Shown here piece by piece: positions 17,252 through 29,500 of a stretch of 64,000 nucleotides of DNA; the stretch's first letter is position 1; each line of letters begins with the position of its first letter. The stretch spans positions 1,240,001-1,304,000 of the forward strand of contig NZ_CP017113.1 of assembly GCF_001720465.1 (NCBI RefSeq), given 5' to 3'. Under the pieces are notes generated by a model. That model worked only from the letters and a program-made list of their open reading frames with translations, ran no database searches and was not told the origin of the DNA. The translations under genes were made by a program, and so were the position numbers. The DNA comes from Porphyrobacter sp. LM 6 (lineage in GTDB: Bacteria > Pseudomonadota > Alphaproteobacteria > Sphingomonadales > Sphingomonadaceae).

Positions 17252-18844
17252 TCAGCAGATATCGGCAAGATCGCCCAATACACGCTTGAGCGGGTCGAGC
17301 CACTGCGCATAGGGGCGCCAAACATCCATGCCATCGCGATTGAGGGGACGACGCACCTGCTCACTGCTCGGTGTGCGAACAACCCGATCGAGCTTATGGA
17401 AGGACCGGATGGAGTCGTCCCAATCCAGGCCGAGATACTCGAGTGCGGGGCGCAAGGTCGTTTCCGGATCCTCTACCAGGTTACTGTAACTGACATGGTG
17501 GATCATTCCGGGGGCGACGGTGTCAAAGTGCCGCATTAGCCGCACATAATCTACATAGCATTGCCCGATGTCTTCGAGAGCGAAGGAGGAGGCATGGGCC
17601 GCCGTAAAGGACTGCGAGAAGTTCGAGAAGCAACAGTCCATCGCAGGCCGCCGGACATCGATGAAGCGTGCCTGTGGCAGTATCCGGCGGATGAACAGGA
17701 TGTTGCTCCAGTTCTGCGGCAGCTTGTCGATGAAGATTGGGCGGTCGGTCTTGCGATGCAGGCGCGCCCGCGCGAGATAGTCCTGCCCCAGAAGCGATGC
17801 CTGCTGATCGGTCATGGCCGCAATCGCCTGCGGCACCGAAAGCTTGGCCTTCCGCGAGCTGATCTCAATGAACGAGCGCAGGATTGCAGGGATATAAGGT
17901 AGTTCGCCGACAGGTTCGATCGAAGGATGGCTTCCCAGCATCTGTTCAAGCAGGGTCGAGCCCGAGCGGGGTAGGCAGACGATAAACACGGGCTGGTCCG
18001 ACCCCAGCGGTGCCGATGGCATGGCGCTCAAGAAATCGGCATCGGCAAGCCGCTCCACCTCGGCAACCTCATCGGTCAATGCCCGCGCGTCATAGCCGAT
18101 GGCCTCGGCGCGGATGCGGTTCCCCTCGTTGTAGTGATGGAAGGCGCTGGCAAAATCGCCCCGGTCATGGAACGCCCGTGCCAGGGCGAAGTTAAGCGGG
18201 ACGATATTGCGCTCGTCGATCGCAATTGTCAGCGCCCGCTGCATGACGACGATATCCTCGTCGGTCAGGACCTTGCGTTTGATGCCGGCCAGTCCCCACC
18301 AGGCTTCGCCATATTCATAATCCAGGGCGATTGCCCTGCGATAGGTAGAAATGGCGCCTTCGACGTCTCCTGCAGCCCGCAGGCTGTAGCCATAGACCAG
18401 CAGGGCTGGAATGCTGTTCGGGTTCTCGTCGACCATCTGCTTCTGGATCGCGAGCGCTTCTTCATGTCGCCCCATTCGGTCAAGCAGGTTGGCCCGCAAA
18501 GCGCGAAGCTCGAGGTCGCCTTCCTCGGCGATCAATCGACTGGTGAAGGATTCGGCGACATGTAGTCTTTCCTGCTGACTGTAGATCGTGGCCAGGGTGC
18601 GCAGCAGTTCGGGGCTTTTTTCACCCATTGACAGCGCCCGGCGCAGAAAGTGCTCTGCCTGGCCGAGTGCTCCGGTTTGTGCAGCGATGAAGCCGAGCTG
18701 GGCCAGGCCGCGCGGTTCGTCCGGCCGGTCTCTCAGATGGGCCATGACCAATTGGGCTGCGCGGTGATGATCGCCCTGTTCGCGCAGCCTGATGGCCTCG
18801 GAAAGGCGCGGGTAGATGGCGGTGGAGACAGTGTTCGCAGTCAT
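17252..18844 (-). CDS. TPR-repeat sulfotransferase
   Basis: This 530-residue protein combines about six tetratricopeptide repeats (residues 10-260) with a C-terminal sulfotransferase domain. The PAPS 5'-phosphosulfate loop is at about 300-309 (LPRSGSTLLE), followed by a GELPYIP segment and a later RRPAMDCCFSNF region that fits the 3'-phosphate binding site. It has no signal peptide, so cytoplasmic action is likely. It starts 12 bp after a second sulfotransferase gene and lies downstream of a TonB-dependent receptor on the same strand. Fused TPRs suggest it recognises a protein or peptide partner. The acceptor is unknown. Confidence 0.9.
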   Translation of the reverse strand: MTANTVSTAIYPRLSEAIRLREQGDHHRAAQLVMAHLRDRPDEPRGLAQLGFIAAQTGALGQAEHFLRRALSMGEKSPELLRTLATIYSQQERLHVAESFTSRLIAEEGDLELRALRANLLDRMGRHEEALAIQKQMVDENPNSIPALLVYGYSLRAAGDVEGAISTYRRAIALDYEYGEAWWGLAGIKRKVLTDEDIVVMQRALTIAIDERNIVPLNFALARAFHDRGDFASAFHHYNEGNRIRAEAIGYDARALTDEVAEVERLADADFLSAMPSAPLGSDQPVFIVCLPRSGSTLLEQMLGSHPSIEPVGELPYIPAILRSFIEISSRKAKLSVPQAIAAMTDQQASLLGQDYLARARLHRKTDRPIFIDKLPQNWSNILFIRRILPQARFIDVRRPAMDCCFSNFSQSFTAAHASSFALEDIGQCYVDYVRLMRHFDTVAPGMIHHVSYSNLVEDPETTLRPALEYLGLDWDDSIRSFHKLDRVVRTPSSEQVRRPLNRDGMDVWRPYAQWLDPLKRVLGDLADIC

Positions 18845-18856
18845 CTCAGGCCCAGC

Positions 18857-19642
18857 CTAGGCATAACCAAGGACGGTGCGAAGCCCGGGCGCGTGGTAAT
18901 CCACGAGGGCCCTATGACGTGGGCCGAGTTCTTGCGGCAGATCGAGCCCCACACCGGTGAGATTTTGTCTGGCGGTGCCGCTTTGCGCCGGGTCAGACCC
19001 CGTTCTCACCCTGTCTTTCCAGTCGGCGGGCTTGGCGATGCTGCAGGCATCCAGCAGGTCAGCGAAGAATTGCTCGGCCTCTGGCGTGTCGAGCGCCTTA
19101 ACAGCTGCAACGAGGTCTTCAAGTTTCAGCAGATGCGCCCGCGCACCCAGCCAAGCGACGGCGTTGAGTTCGTAGATATCGTTGAGCGAGGGTAGCTTGG
19201 TGGGCAGCCCGAATATCATCATTGTCAGTAGCTCGTCGGCTGCGATCTGGCCGTTCTTGAGATGCTCGACATTGCCCGAGAACTGGTCCGAAAGCAGGAA
19301 CCGCGCGCGGGCGATCACCCAGTCGTACGGATCGCGATAAAGTACGATCCGGCGCGCGTGCGCGGTTTCGACAACGGAAGCGTCGGCGAAAAACAGATGG
19401 CCCCAACTCAGGCGTGGATGTGCTGGATCGAAGGCGTGGCGGTGTTGCGGCAGGTTGCCCCACTGGATGAAGTCGGCGGTGTAGTGCTGACTTACAGGCA
19501 CAAACATCCGCAGGATGTTACGCAGCAGATGACTGCCGCTCTTGGGCACGGAATTGAGGAAAACCGGATGCTGCAAGGGCACCTGCGCGTACCGGGCATT
19601 CTCCGCATCAAGCTTGTCTGAACGGACGAAAATCTCTGGCAT
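18857..19642 (-). CDS. Sulfotransferase-like protein
   Basis: This 261-residue protein has a 5'-phosphosulfate-binding loop SVPKSGSHLLRN at residues 31-42 and a later YRDPYDWVIARARF segment that matches the 3'-phosphate region of PAPS sulfotransferases. It has no TPRs, signal peptide or membrane span. It is followed after 12 bp by the TPR-sulfotransferase, so the two are probably translated from one transcript. The upstream GGGAGG is rather far (13 nt) from the ATG, so translation may be weak. Acceptor unknown. Confidence 0.8.
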   Translation of the reverse strand: MPEIFVRSDKLDAENARYAQVPLQHPVFLNSVPKSGSHLLRNILRMFVPVSQHYTADFIQWGNLPQHRHAFDPAHPRLSWGHLFFADASVVETAHARRIVLYRDPYDWVIARARFLLSDQFSGNVEHLKNGQIAADELLTMMIFGLPTKLPSLNDIYELNAVAWLGARAHLLKLEDLVAAVKALDTPEAEQFFADLLDACSIAKPADWKDRVRTGSDPAQSGTARQNLTGVGLDLPQELGPRHRALVDYHAPGLRTVLGYA

Positions 19643-19677
19643 CGCGAAAATCAGGCCTCCCGCCTGCGTCTATGACA

Positions 19678-19709
19678 GAAGAGGCGGCATGTTGCCATGC
19701 CGCCTCTTC
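19678..19709 (-). terminator. Hairpin between TonB receptor 1 and the sulfotransferase genes
   Basis: A 14-bp perfect stem (GAAGAGGCGGCATG, loop TTGC) lies 22 bp after the receptor stop. The T-run on the minus strand is weak (CTTCTGTC), so it may be a partial terminator or processing hairpin that lowers read-through into the sulfotransferase pair. Confidence 0.65.
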
Positions 19710-19730
19710 GTTAGGCCATTCGTGGAGTTG

Positions 19731-22700
19731 TCAGAACTTCATCGAAACGTTGATGAAGCCGCGACGACCCACAAAGTCGTACTGCGATGCTGCGACCACC
19801 GGACCCAGCATGGTGACCGTGTTGCCGTTGCGAACCGAGACGCGCGGCGGACGGGTATCGAACAGGTTCGAAACACCAGCCGTGATCGTGAAACGGCCGT
19901 CGGCGATTTCCTGGGTGACCGAGATGTTGTGGTAGAAGGTCGCGGGCACATCGAGGTCGGGGCAGAAACGGCCATAAATCGGCAGGTCGTCCGCCGGGTC
20001 GGCAGTGCCTTGGTTGTTGAACGAGTTGAGGCAGCCATTGGCCGTGGGCCGCCCGCGGTCGAAAATCTCCCGGTTGCTGGCCGAACCGATCACGTTCACC
20101 CCGTAAAACAGGCTGAAACCCGACGGGTGCTCCCAGTTGGCGCGGAAATCACCCACCCACTTGGGCGAGCCCACCAGGCCGTTTTCGTTGAGAACCGGGG
20201 AGGTCGGCAGCAGCTGGGAATCATCCTTGATCTGCCAGGTCATGTCCGCCGTCAGCGCAAGCTTGCCGAGCGAGCCGAGATCGTGGCCGGCACGGAACGA
20301 GAGGTCGATACCCCGGTTCCGCTGGCTCGACACGTTGATGAACGAGTCCCGCACCGTAGCGATCTGGAACGGAGCCGTGGCGTTCTGACCGCGGGTGAAG
20401 AGGTTGCACAGCGGCTCGGTCGCGAAGGCAATCGAGTCGTAGCAACCAGCCAAGATCGTGCCTGCCCCCAGCTGCGAGATCTCGCCTTCGACCTTGATGT
20501 CGAAGAAATCGACCGCGATGCTGATATCCGTATCCGGCAGGAACGAAATCTTCGGGGTCAGGATCGTACCGACCACGAGGGCTTCAGAGGTTTCGGATTC
20601 GAGAATGCCGAGACCGCCTGACGAAATGATCGTCGCGCTGATGCCGCCGCCGCCGTAGGTGGCCGGAATGCCGTCAGCTGCGCAGTTATTCGCCCGGGTC
20701 TGCGAAATGGCACCCGCAGCCAGGTTCGCACCCCATGCAACGCAAGGATCGATGCGGTTCTGCGGAAGGAAGCTGGTTTCGTCGGCAAGGAACTGCTCGA
20801 ACAGCGCCGGCGCACGGTAGGACGTGCCGAAGCTGCCACGGAAACGCAGCCAATCAGTAACAGTCCAGTTCAGGCCGAGTTTGTAGGTCCAGTTGCCATT
20901 GTCGCTGCTGTCGACGCCGTCGGAGGCGCGGGTGGCCTTGACGTTGGTGACGCGCCCGGCAGCCGAGACGGTCAGATCCTCGATGAACGTAATGTCGTTA
21001 AGAACCGGGATGTTCACTTCCGCAAATGCTTCGGAGGTGATGCTCTTGCCAGCCGTGATGCCGCTGGCAGAAGCGCCCCAGGCGTTGGCAGCCAGAGTGA
21101 TTTCGCCCGGCGTGTCATTGATCTTGTCTTCACGGATCGTGGCGCCGATCGCCAACGCCAGAGGCCCTGCCGGCAGATTGAGCAGTTCGCCCGACAGCGA
21201 CGCTTCGGCGGACTTCTGCGTATACAGGGTGCGGCCTTCTTCCCAATCGGTCAGGAAGGCGGCCTGCTGGGGCGTAAGCTCGCCGCGCAGGAAGAACGGA
21301 TCAGTCCAAGGAATGTCGATGCACTGCCGACCCGAGATCGGGGTGACGGTGCCCACGCAGGACTGGGTCTGGAAATAGCCAGTGTCGTAGGCATCCTGCA
21401 GGATCTGCTGGCTGCGATAACGACCGATGCTGCGGCTGTACTGGCCGTGGATGTCATAGGTCCAGTTGCCCTTGCCGCCAAGTTCGCCCCGGACGCCGGC
21501 AACACCGCGATAGTAATCGACCTTCTGGCTCGAGTCCGACAGATCGGTGATACCGGTCGGGCTCAGGTAGTTGATGCCGGTAAATCCTTGCGCCCAGAGC
21601 GTACCGAAGCCCGTGCCGTAACCATAGACGTCGCCCGTGTAACCGAAGTTCCAGAACTGACGCCAGCCGTTCTGGTAGGTTTCGCGGCGGTTGAACAGGA
21701 ATTCGCCGAACACTTCGACCGCGCTCGAAATCTCGAAGGCGCCTTCGGCATAGGTCGTGTAGAGATCGGTTTCAGGGATGATGGTCTGCTGCTCGACGAA
21801 GGGATGGTAGGCGTTCTGCACAGCCATCGACGCGGCGTTGTATCCGGTCGGGAACCAGCCGGCCGGCGCACCGAAGTCGCCCGGATAGGCAGGCGCACCA
21901 AAGGCCGGAATGCCGAGCGTGCCGGCGCCAGGGCCTGAGGCATACTGGTATTGCAGCAGGTTGACGGCGCCGGGGGTGGTCTGGATGCCGGTATCGGGGC
22001 CGCCCGGGCCATCAAGCCGCAGGTTATCGATCAGGTTGTAGGTCCAGATATGACCCCAACGCAGATCGTCGCACATCGGCTGGCCGGTGCGCGGATCGAT
22101 CAGGTCGGACCTTTCGCCAGCTTCGTTGAAGATGTTCGATTCCGGGCATGCAAGATAGGCGCGGTCGCCGCGGGCCAGTTCCTGCGTCTTGGTGTAGTCA
22201 CCCGCAATCATGATGTGGCCGCGGTCGAAGGTCTTGCCCCACGCGCCGCTGACCCGGAATGTCTCACCCCCGCTGTCGAACGGAACCGACGCGTTGAGAT
22301 CGAGCGTCAGGCCGTCCAGCTTGTTCTTGGTGAAGATGTTCACCACGCCCGCGACAGCGTCGGAACCATAGACCGACGATGCGCCGGTCTTGAGGATCTG
22401 AATGTCGTTGACGATGGACAGCGGCAGCACGTTGAGGTCGAAAGACGACACCCCGCCGCGGGTGCCGGCCGGACCGGCGCGACGGCCATTCAGCAGGACG
22501 AGGGTTCGGTTGGCGCCGAGACCGCGAAGGTCGATCGTCTGGGCACCCGGTCCGCCGTTGGTCACGAAGTTGGACGACAGCGCCGCAGTCACCTGCGTCG
22601 AGCCTGCAGCGATCGAGGAGCCCTGCAGCGTGCTCGCCAGGTCGGTGCGACCTTCCTTCTTGGCAACTTCCGGATCAAGTACCGCAATCGGATCCGGGCT

Positions 22701-22901
22701 GTTGAACGGTGTGACCGAACGGAGGCGGGACCCCGTCACGACGATCCCGTCGGCGGGATCAGCCGTGGTAGCCTCTTCTGTAGACACTTCTTCCGCTGCG
22801 GCGTCCTGAGCAAATGCCGGTTGCGAGGTTGCGATAGCGCCAAGCGCGACGCCAACCAGCAGACCCACTCGATTGCTACGATTGATCAAAGACGATTTCA
22901 T
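19731..22901 (-). CDS. TonB-dependent outer membrane receptor 1
   Basis: This 1056-residue receptor has a signal peptide (cleavage near QPAFA-Q), an acidic linker, then a plug domain starting at GIVVTGSRL with the LRGLGANRTLVLLNGRR and GASSVYGSDAVAGVVN motifs. A 22-strand barrel ends in a C-terminal aromatic (SMKF). It lacks an N-terminal STN signalling domain, so it is a transporter rather than a transducer. The start is ATG 22899-22901, beginning the signal peptide. Two sulfotransferase genes follow on the same strand. The motif set is the type common in Sphingomonadales and Caulobacterales; the substrate is unknown. Confidence 0.93.
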   Translation of the reverse strand: MKSSLINRSNRVGLLVGVALGAIATSQPAFAQDAAAEEVSTEEATTADPADGIVVTGSRLRSVTPFNSPDPIAVLDPEVAKKEGRTDLASTLQGSSIAAGSTQVTAALSSNFVTNGGPGAQTIDLRGLGANRTLVLLNGRRAGPAGTRGGVSSFDLNVLPLSIVNDIQILKTGASSVYGSDAVAGVVNIFTKNKLDGLTLDLNASVPFDSGGETFRVSGAWGKTFDRGHIMIAGDYTKTQELARGDRAYLACPESNIFNEAGERSDLIDPRTGQPMCDDLRWGHIWTYNLIDNLRLDGPGGPDTGIQTTPGAVNLLQYQYASGPGAGTLGIPAFGAPAYPGDFGAPAGWFPTGYNAASMAVQNAYHPFVEQQTIIPETDLYTTYAEGAFEISSAVEVFGEFLFNRRETYQNGWRQFWNFGYTGDVYGYGTGFGTLWAQGFTGINYLSPTGITDLSDSSQKVDYYRGVAGVRGELGGKGNWTYDIHGQYSRSIGRYRSQQILQDAYDTGYFQTQSCVGTVTPISGRQCIDIPWTDPFFLRGELTPQQAAFLTDWEEGRTLYTQKSAEASLSGELLNLPAGPLALAIGATIREDKINDTPGEITLAANAWGASASGITAGKSITSEAFAEVNIPVLNDITFIEDLTVSAAGRVTNVKATRASDGVDSSDNGNWTYKLGLNWTVTDWLRFRGSFGTSYRAPALFEQFLADETSFLPQNRIDPCVAWGANLAAGAISQTRANNCAADGIPATYGGGGISATIISSGGLGILESETSEALVVGTILTPKISFLPDTDISIAVDFFDIKVEGEISQLGAGTILAGCYDSIAFATEPLCNLFTRGQNATAPFQIATVRDSFINVSSQRNRGIDLSFRAGHDLGSLGKLALTADMTWQIKDDSQLLPTSPVLNENGLVGSPKWVGDFRANWEHPSGFSLFYGVNVIGSASNREIFDRGRPTANGCLNSFNNQGTADPADDLPIYGRFCPDLDVPATFYHNISVTQEIADGRFTITAGVSNLFDTRPPRVSVRNGNTVTMLGPVVAASQYDFVGRRGFINVSMKF

Positions 22902-23437
22902 TAGAAAGACCTTTCCCCCTTGGGTGATGAAGCCACACTGCAAAAGATGGACGCACATTCCAAGCTAAAGAAACCTGCAGATAAGGTGTTAGGGCAACCT
23001 TACGCGAAAATGTGTTTAAAATGCCACACTCGCTTGGCCGCTCTGATGTTGGGCGTGAGCGCTCAGTGCGGATGTGACGAAACGATCTTTGTCCCCAGGA
23101 TCAACTGTGGCCCGCATGTTTGTGCAACGCTTGAAGCCGTACCCGGGACAGGTTGATCGTCCACCGCGTCGGCGTCTTGCGCAAAGGTCAATCCAGCTTT
23201 TCAGGTAAAGCGTTTTTGCATGTCGGGATTCAATGAGTGCGAGCCGGATTCGTTTTCTTAGCCATTATCACTCAAAAACTATCAACGGCACGCATCGGAC
23301 TTGTTCCATGCAAGGAGGTCATTGCTGCCGCCCATCGGAGGTTACCGCTTTCGGGCGACGTGGCTACCTTGATTCGGCGGGGAACAGGAAGCATTGGCGG
23401 GGAACGCAAAGCTTCATGAACAGATGCATAGTGGTAC

Positions 23438-23484
23438 CCCTCTTGTCTTGAGTCAAAGGCGAACCCACCTAGTTGGGCAATACA
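23438..23484 (+). repeat. 47-bp repeated intergenic motif, copy B
   Basis: Matches copy A at 17184-17230 at 40 of 47 positions. It lies about 90 bp upstream of clpB and 537 bp upstream of TonB receptor 1. Read on the minus strand, both copies precede a minus-strand gene (acylase, receptor 1). Confidence 0.6.
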
Positions 23485-23513
23485 CCTGAAGGCACTATTT
23501 TTGGCATCGAGCC

Positions 23514-23541
23514 CTTGTGTTGCAAATACGCAACACTATCT
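23514..23541 (+). promoter_or_regulatory. Dyad and possible heat-shock promoter of clpB
   Basis: A perfect inverted repeat GTGTTGC-N6-GCAACAC occupies 23517-23536, 37 bp before the clpB ATG. It overlaps a possible sigma-32-like promoter: CTTGTG (23514-23519), 16-bp spacer, CTATCT (23536-23541). The dyad is not CIRCE or HAIR. The promoter reading is tentative; the dyad itself is exact. Confidence 0.4.
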
Positions 23542-23573
23542 GGGCGGGGCAACCTTTGGAGGGGTTAGACGAC

Positions 23574-26150
<2,577 letters not shown>

Positions 26151-26207
26151 TTGCTGCCCGCAGAGGGCGCGCAAGAATGTAACGTAGTATCGTTCGATCC
26201 AATAAGC

Positions 26208-26243
26208 AGGGCGGATTGTTGCGTGCAGTCCGCCCTTTCTTTT
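26208..26243 (+). terminator. Intrinsic terminator after clpB
   Basis: Stem AGGGCGGA (26208-26215) pairs with TCCGCCCT (26229-26236) and is followed by TTCTTTT. It lies 57 bp after the clpB stop. Confidence 0.85.
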
Positions 26244-26381
26244 AACGATCGCAAAGTCACATTCTAACATTATTGCGGCAATTTCCGGCCGATGCGCCTG
26301 AATGTGGGATTAACGCAACACCCCCCCGGAAAAGTGTGGTGGTGCCCTGCGCCGCTTTGACATCAAACCTACGCTATTGCA

Positions 26382-26408
26382 CAAATCAGGCCTTCGGGGA
26401 CTGATTTG
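26382..26408 (+). promoter_or_regulatory. Inverted repeat upstream of TonB receptor 2 (first)
   Basis: CAAATCAG ... CTGATTTG is an exact 8-bp dyad with an 11-nt GC-rich loop, about 97 bp before the receptor ATG. It could be an operator or a leader hairpin. Confidence 0.4.
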
Positions 26409-26431
26409 GACAACCATATGAGTGCGCGCCT

Positions 26432-26454
26432 GTCACATGGGGCAATTATGTGAC
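26432..26454 (+). promoter_or_regulatory. Inverted repeat upstream of TonB receptor 2 (second)
   Basis: GTCACAT-N9-ATGTGAC is an exact 7-bp dyad, 50 bp before the receptor ATG. It contains TCACA and TGTGA half-sites but in the order opposite to a CRP box, so a CRP assignment is not supported. Confidence 0.4.
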
Positions 26455-26504
26455 GGGAGCGAGTGGTTGTTTTTAAGTCTCCGGTTCGGGCAACTGGAGT
26501 GATC

Positions 26505-29500
26505 ATGAAGAAATTTCAGAGCAATTCGATCAAGGCGCTGGCCTTTTCCGCTTCCGCGCTGGCGTTCGTCGTCGCGGCTCCTGCTTTCGCGCAGGACGCT
26601 GATGCTGAGCCGCAAGCAGAAGAAGAGGAGCAGGTAGACGTCAAAACCGACGCTGAAGGCCGTAGCTCACAAGGTGGCAACATCACCGTCACCGGTTCGC
26701 GTATCGTGCGCGACACTTATAGTTCGATCTCGCCGCTCCAGATTATCACGACCGAGAACCAGCAGTCTGTAGGCGCTTTTGATCCGGCGCAGATCCTTCA
26801 GCGCTCGCAGGCGGCAGCGGGGGTGCAGATCGATGCGACCTTCCAGGGCTTCGTTCTTAACAATGGCCCGGGTTCGCAGACCATCAACCTTCGCGGCGTG
26901 GGCGCTAACCGTACGCTCGTGCTTGCTAACGGACGGCGTCTCGCTCCTGCCGGTGTGGAAGGTGCGCCGACCAGTGTTTCGGTCAACCTCATTCCGGCCT
27001 CGCTTGTCGACCGTTATGACATCCTGACCGACGGTGCTTCGTCGGTTTACGGTTCGGACGCCGTCGCAGGCGTGATCAACGTGATCCTCCGCAAGGATTT
27101 CGATGGACTTGAGCTTCAGGCCAGCGGCGACATCAATCCCGGCGGTGAAGGTGAAGACTACACGCTCAGCGGTGCATGGGGCTTCAACACCGATCGTGCC
27201 GTGTTCGGCGTCGGTGTGGAATACCGCGTGCGTGAAGAGGTCAAGCTGCGTGACCGTGACTTCCTGCGCGGTTGCGCCACCAACTACGAGGAAGACCGTG
27301 ACGGCAATATCTACCGCCTCGGTATCTCGGACAACCAGCTGATCCGTTCGCGCACCAACGGTCTTGTCGGTGCATCGGAAAGCGAATGTATCGTTTCGGG
27401 TATTTCGGGCCGTATCTTTGTGCCCCAGACCCGCATGGGTTCGGTCTATTTTCCGGCAAACGGCAATATCGCCAACTTCCCAGTTGATCCGGTTACCGGT
27501 CGTCCGTTCAACTTCGGCGATAACATTACGTTCCAAGGGGTTGATCTTGACGTCAACGGCGATGGGGTCAACGATGTCGACTTCCAGAACGTCAACATCA
27601 ACGGCGGCCCAGAAGAACTGAACCGCACCTTCATTTCCGGTGAAGATCTCATCAACGTCTTCACCTACGGGGAATACACCTTCCCGGGCGAAGCCAACAT
27701 TACGCCGTTCTTCGAAGCGCAGTACACGCGTTCGGAAATCAGCAACACCGGCGCGGGCAACCCGCAGTTGTTCCCGTTTGTTCCGGCGGCCAACCCATTC
27801 AGCCCCTGCAACTTCGTCGACAACCCTGCTGGTGTTGACTGTATTGCGGTGGACCGTGCGCGTAACGGCGGCACCGCAACGCCGCTTGGCACCCGTCCGT
27901 CGATCCAGCCGATCGTTGCAATCCGTGGCGACCGTAACAACTTCCAGGTGGTGCAGGAACAGTACCGCGGCGTGCTCGGCGTGCGCGGTGACCTGCCCTT
28001 TATCGGTTCTTCGTGGACCTTCGAAGTGGCAGGGAGCTACTCGCGTTCGGAAGGCAAGTCGTCCCGTCTCGGGATCCGTGAAGACCGACTGGCACTTGCT
28101 CTCGGTATCGACCCGACCGGTGACTTCAACGGTGACGGTCGCTTTGACAACGACGGCGATGGCATTGCCGACGATTACAACAACGGTCTCGAAATCCGCA
28201 TCGGCAACCCGCTTTACATCGGTCCGTGCAACACCGCCGGCCTGCGTAACCCGGGTCTTGCCGCTCCGGACCTGACGCAGGGCTGTGTGCCGGTCAATCT
28301 TTTCGCGCCAAGTGTGCTGACGGGTGCGGTGGGCGATTTCGCCACCCAGGCTGAACGCGACTATTTGTTCGACAGCCGCGACTTCAACACCATCTACGAA
28401 CAGAAGCTGCTCTCGGCCTATGTGACCGGCGATCTGTTCGACCTGCCGGGCGGTCCGGTTGGCGTCGTGCTTGGCGGTGAATGGCGCGAAGACAAGATTG
28501 ACTCGCAGCCCAGCTTCGTGGCTTCGAACGGTCTGCTGTGGGGCTTCTTCGCCGACGGCGGTGCCAACGGCTCGAAGTGGATCCGCGAACTGTTCGGGGA
28601 ACTCGATCTTCCGCTCATGGCGGGGGAAACGATGGTCGAAGAACTGACCGTCAACGTTTCGGGTCGTCTGACCGACGAGGAGTTCTACGGCACCAACGGC
28701 ACCTTCGCCCTGAAGGGCGGCTGGCGTCCGGTGGCTCCGCTGCTACTCAAGTTCAGCTACGGCACTTCCTTCCGTGCGCCGAACCTGCGCGAGAACTTCC
28801 TGCGCGGCCAGTCGGGCTTCACCAACATCACTGATCCTTGCGCGGTACCGGCAGCTGCTTTTATTGCTGGTGCCTACAATCCCGCGCTTGATACGCGTGA
28901 GCCCTTCATCCTGGCGAACTGCCGCCGCGAAGGCCGCGATCCGACCCGCGTCGGTATCGATTCGCTCGGTCTGAGCACCCAGGCGATCACAAACGTCGAA
29001 TTGACGACGGGCGGTTCGCTTGACATCGAAGCGGAAACCTCGCGCTCGATCACGACCGGCTTCGCGTTTGAGGAAGACTGGGCGAGCACCTTCAGCTTTG
29101 CCTTCAACTTCAATTACTACGACATCAAGATCAAAGGCGCGATCATCGAGCCGACGGCAGGGTTCATCGCGAATGACTGCTTCCTGCGCGATGACCCTGC
29201 ACGAAGCGAGTTCTGTGATCGTCTGACCTACAACCAGACGGAACGCCAGTTGATTCGTGCCGTGCAGGCCGGCTTCCTTAACCGTGACGTAGAAGCGGTG
29301 CGGGGGATCGATATCAACACGACCTTCGGTTACGATTTGTCGATCGGTCAGGAAACGATTGAGCTTTCCCTCAATTTCATTGCCAATAAGCTGCTTGAGC
29401 GTTCGAACATCCAGCGTACCGGTGTTGATACCTTCGTCCAGACCGAGTTCGTTGATCGCTTCGGTTTCCCCGAGTGGACCGGCCGCGGGACCTTTGGGGC

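Larger units (their letters stand above)
22902..23573. other. 672-bp intergenic region between TonB receptor 1 and clpB
   Basis: This is the largest non-coding stretch. It separates two divergent genes and is visibly richer in A and T than the genes around it. It holds the 47-bp repeat copy B (23438-23484), a dyad overlapping a possible clpB promoter (23514-23541), and the clpB ribosome site (GGAGGGG). Short open frames occur (for example 22920-23156) but lack a convincing ribosome site or recognisable sequence. I see no tRNA or small RNA structure. Confidence 0.6.
26151..26504. other. 354-bp region between clpB and TonB receptor 2
   Basis: Besides the clpB terminator, this region carries a C-run (26320-26327), a TTGACA hexamer at 26356-26361 without a clear -10 at normal spacing, and two exact inverted repeats at 26382-26408 and 26432-26454 that probably belong to the promoter or leader of receptor 2. 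No gene is seen. Confidence 0.55.

Noticed and set aside
22920..23156. A 78-codon frame with CLKCH resembling a heme c motif
   Set aside because: The start has no convincing ribosome site, there is no signal peptide, and it lies in a promoter region. The CxxCH match is likely chance.
26356..26385. Sigma-70 promoter starting with TTGACA for TonB receptor 2
   Set aside because: No acceptable -10 hexamer is found at 16 to 18 bp spacing, so only the hexamer is noted.
26432..26454. CRP site at the TonB receptor 2 promoter
   Set aside because: The half-sites are in reverse order (TCACA before TGTGA) compared with TGTGA-N6-TCACA.
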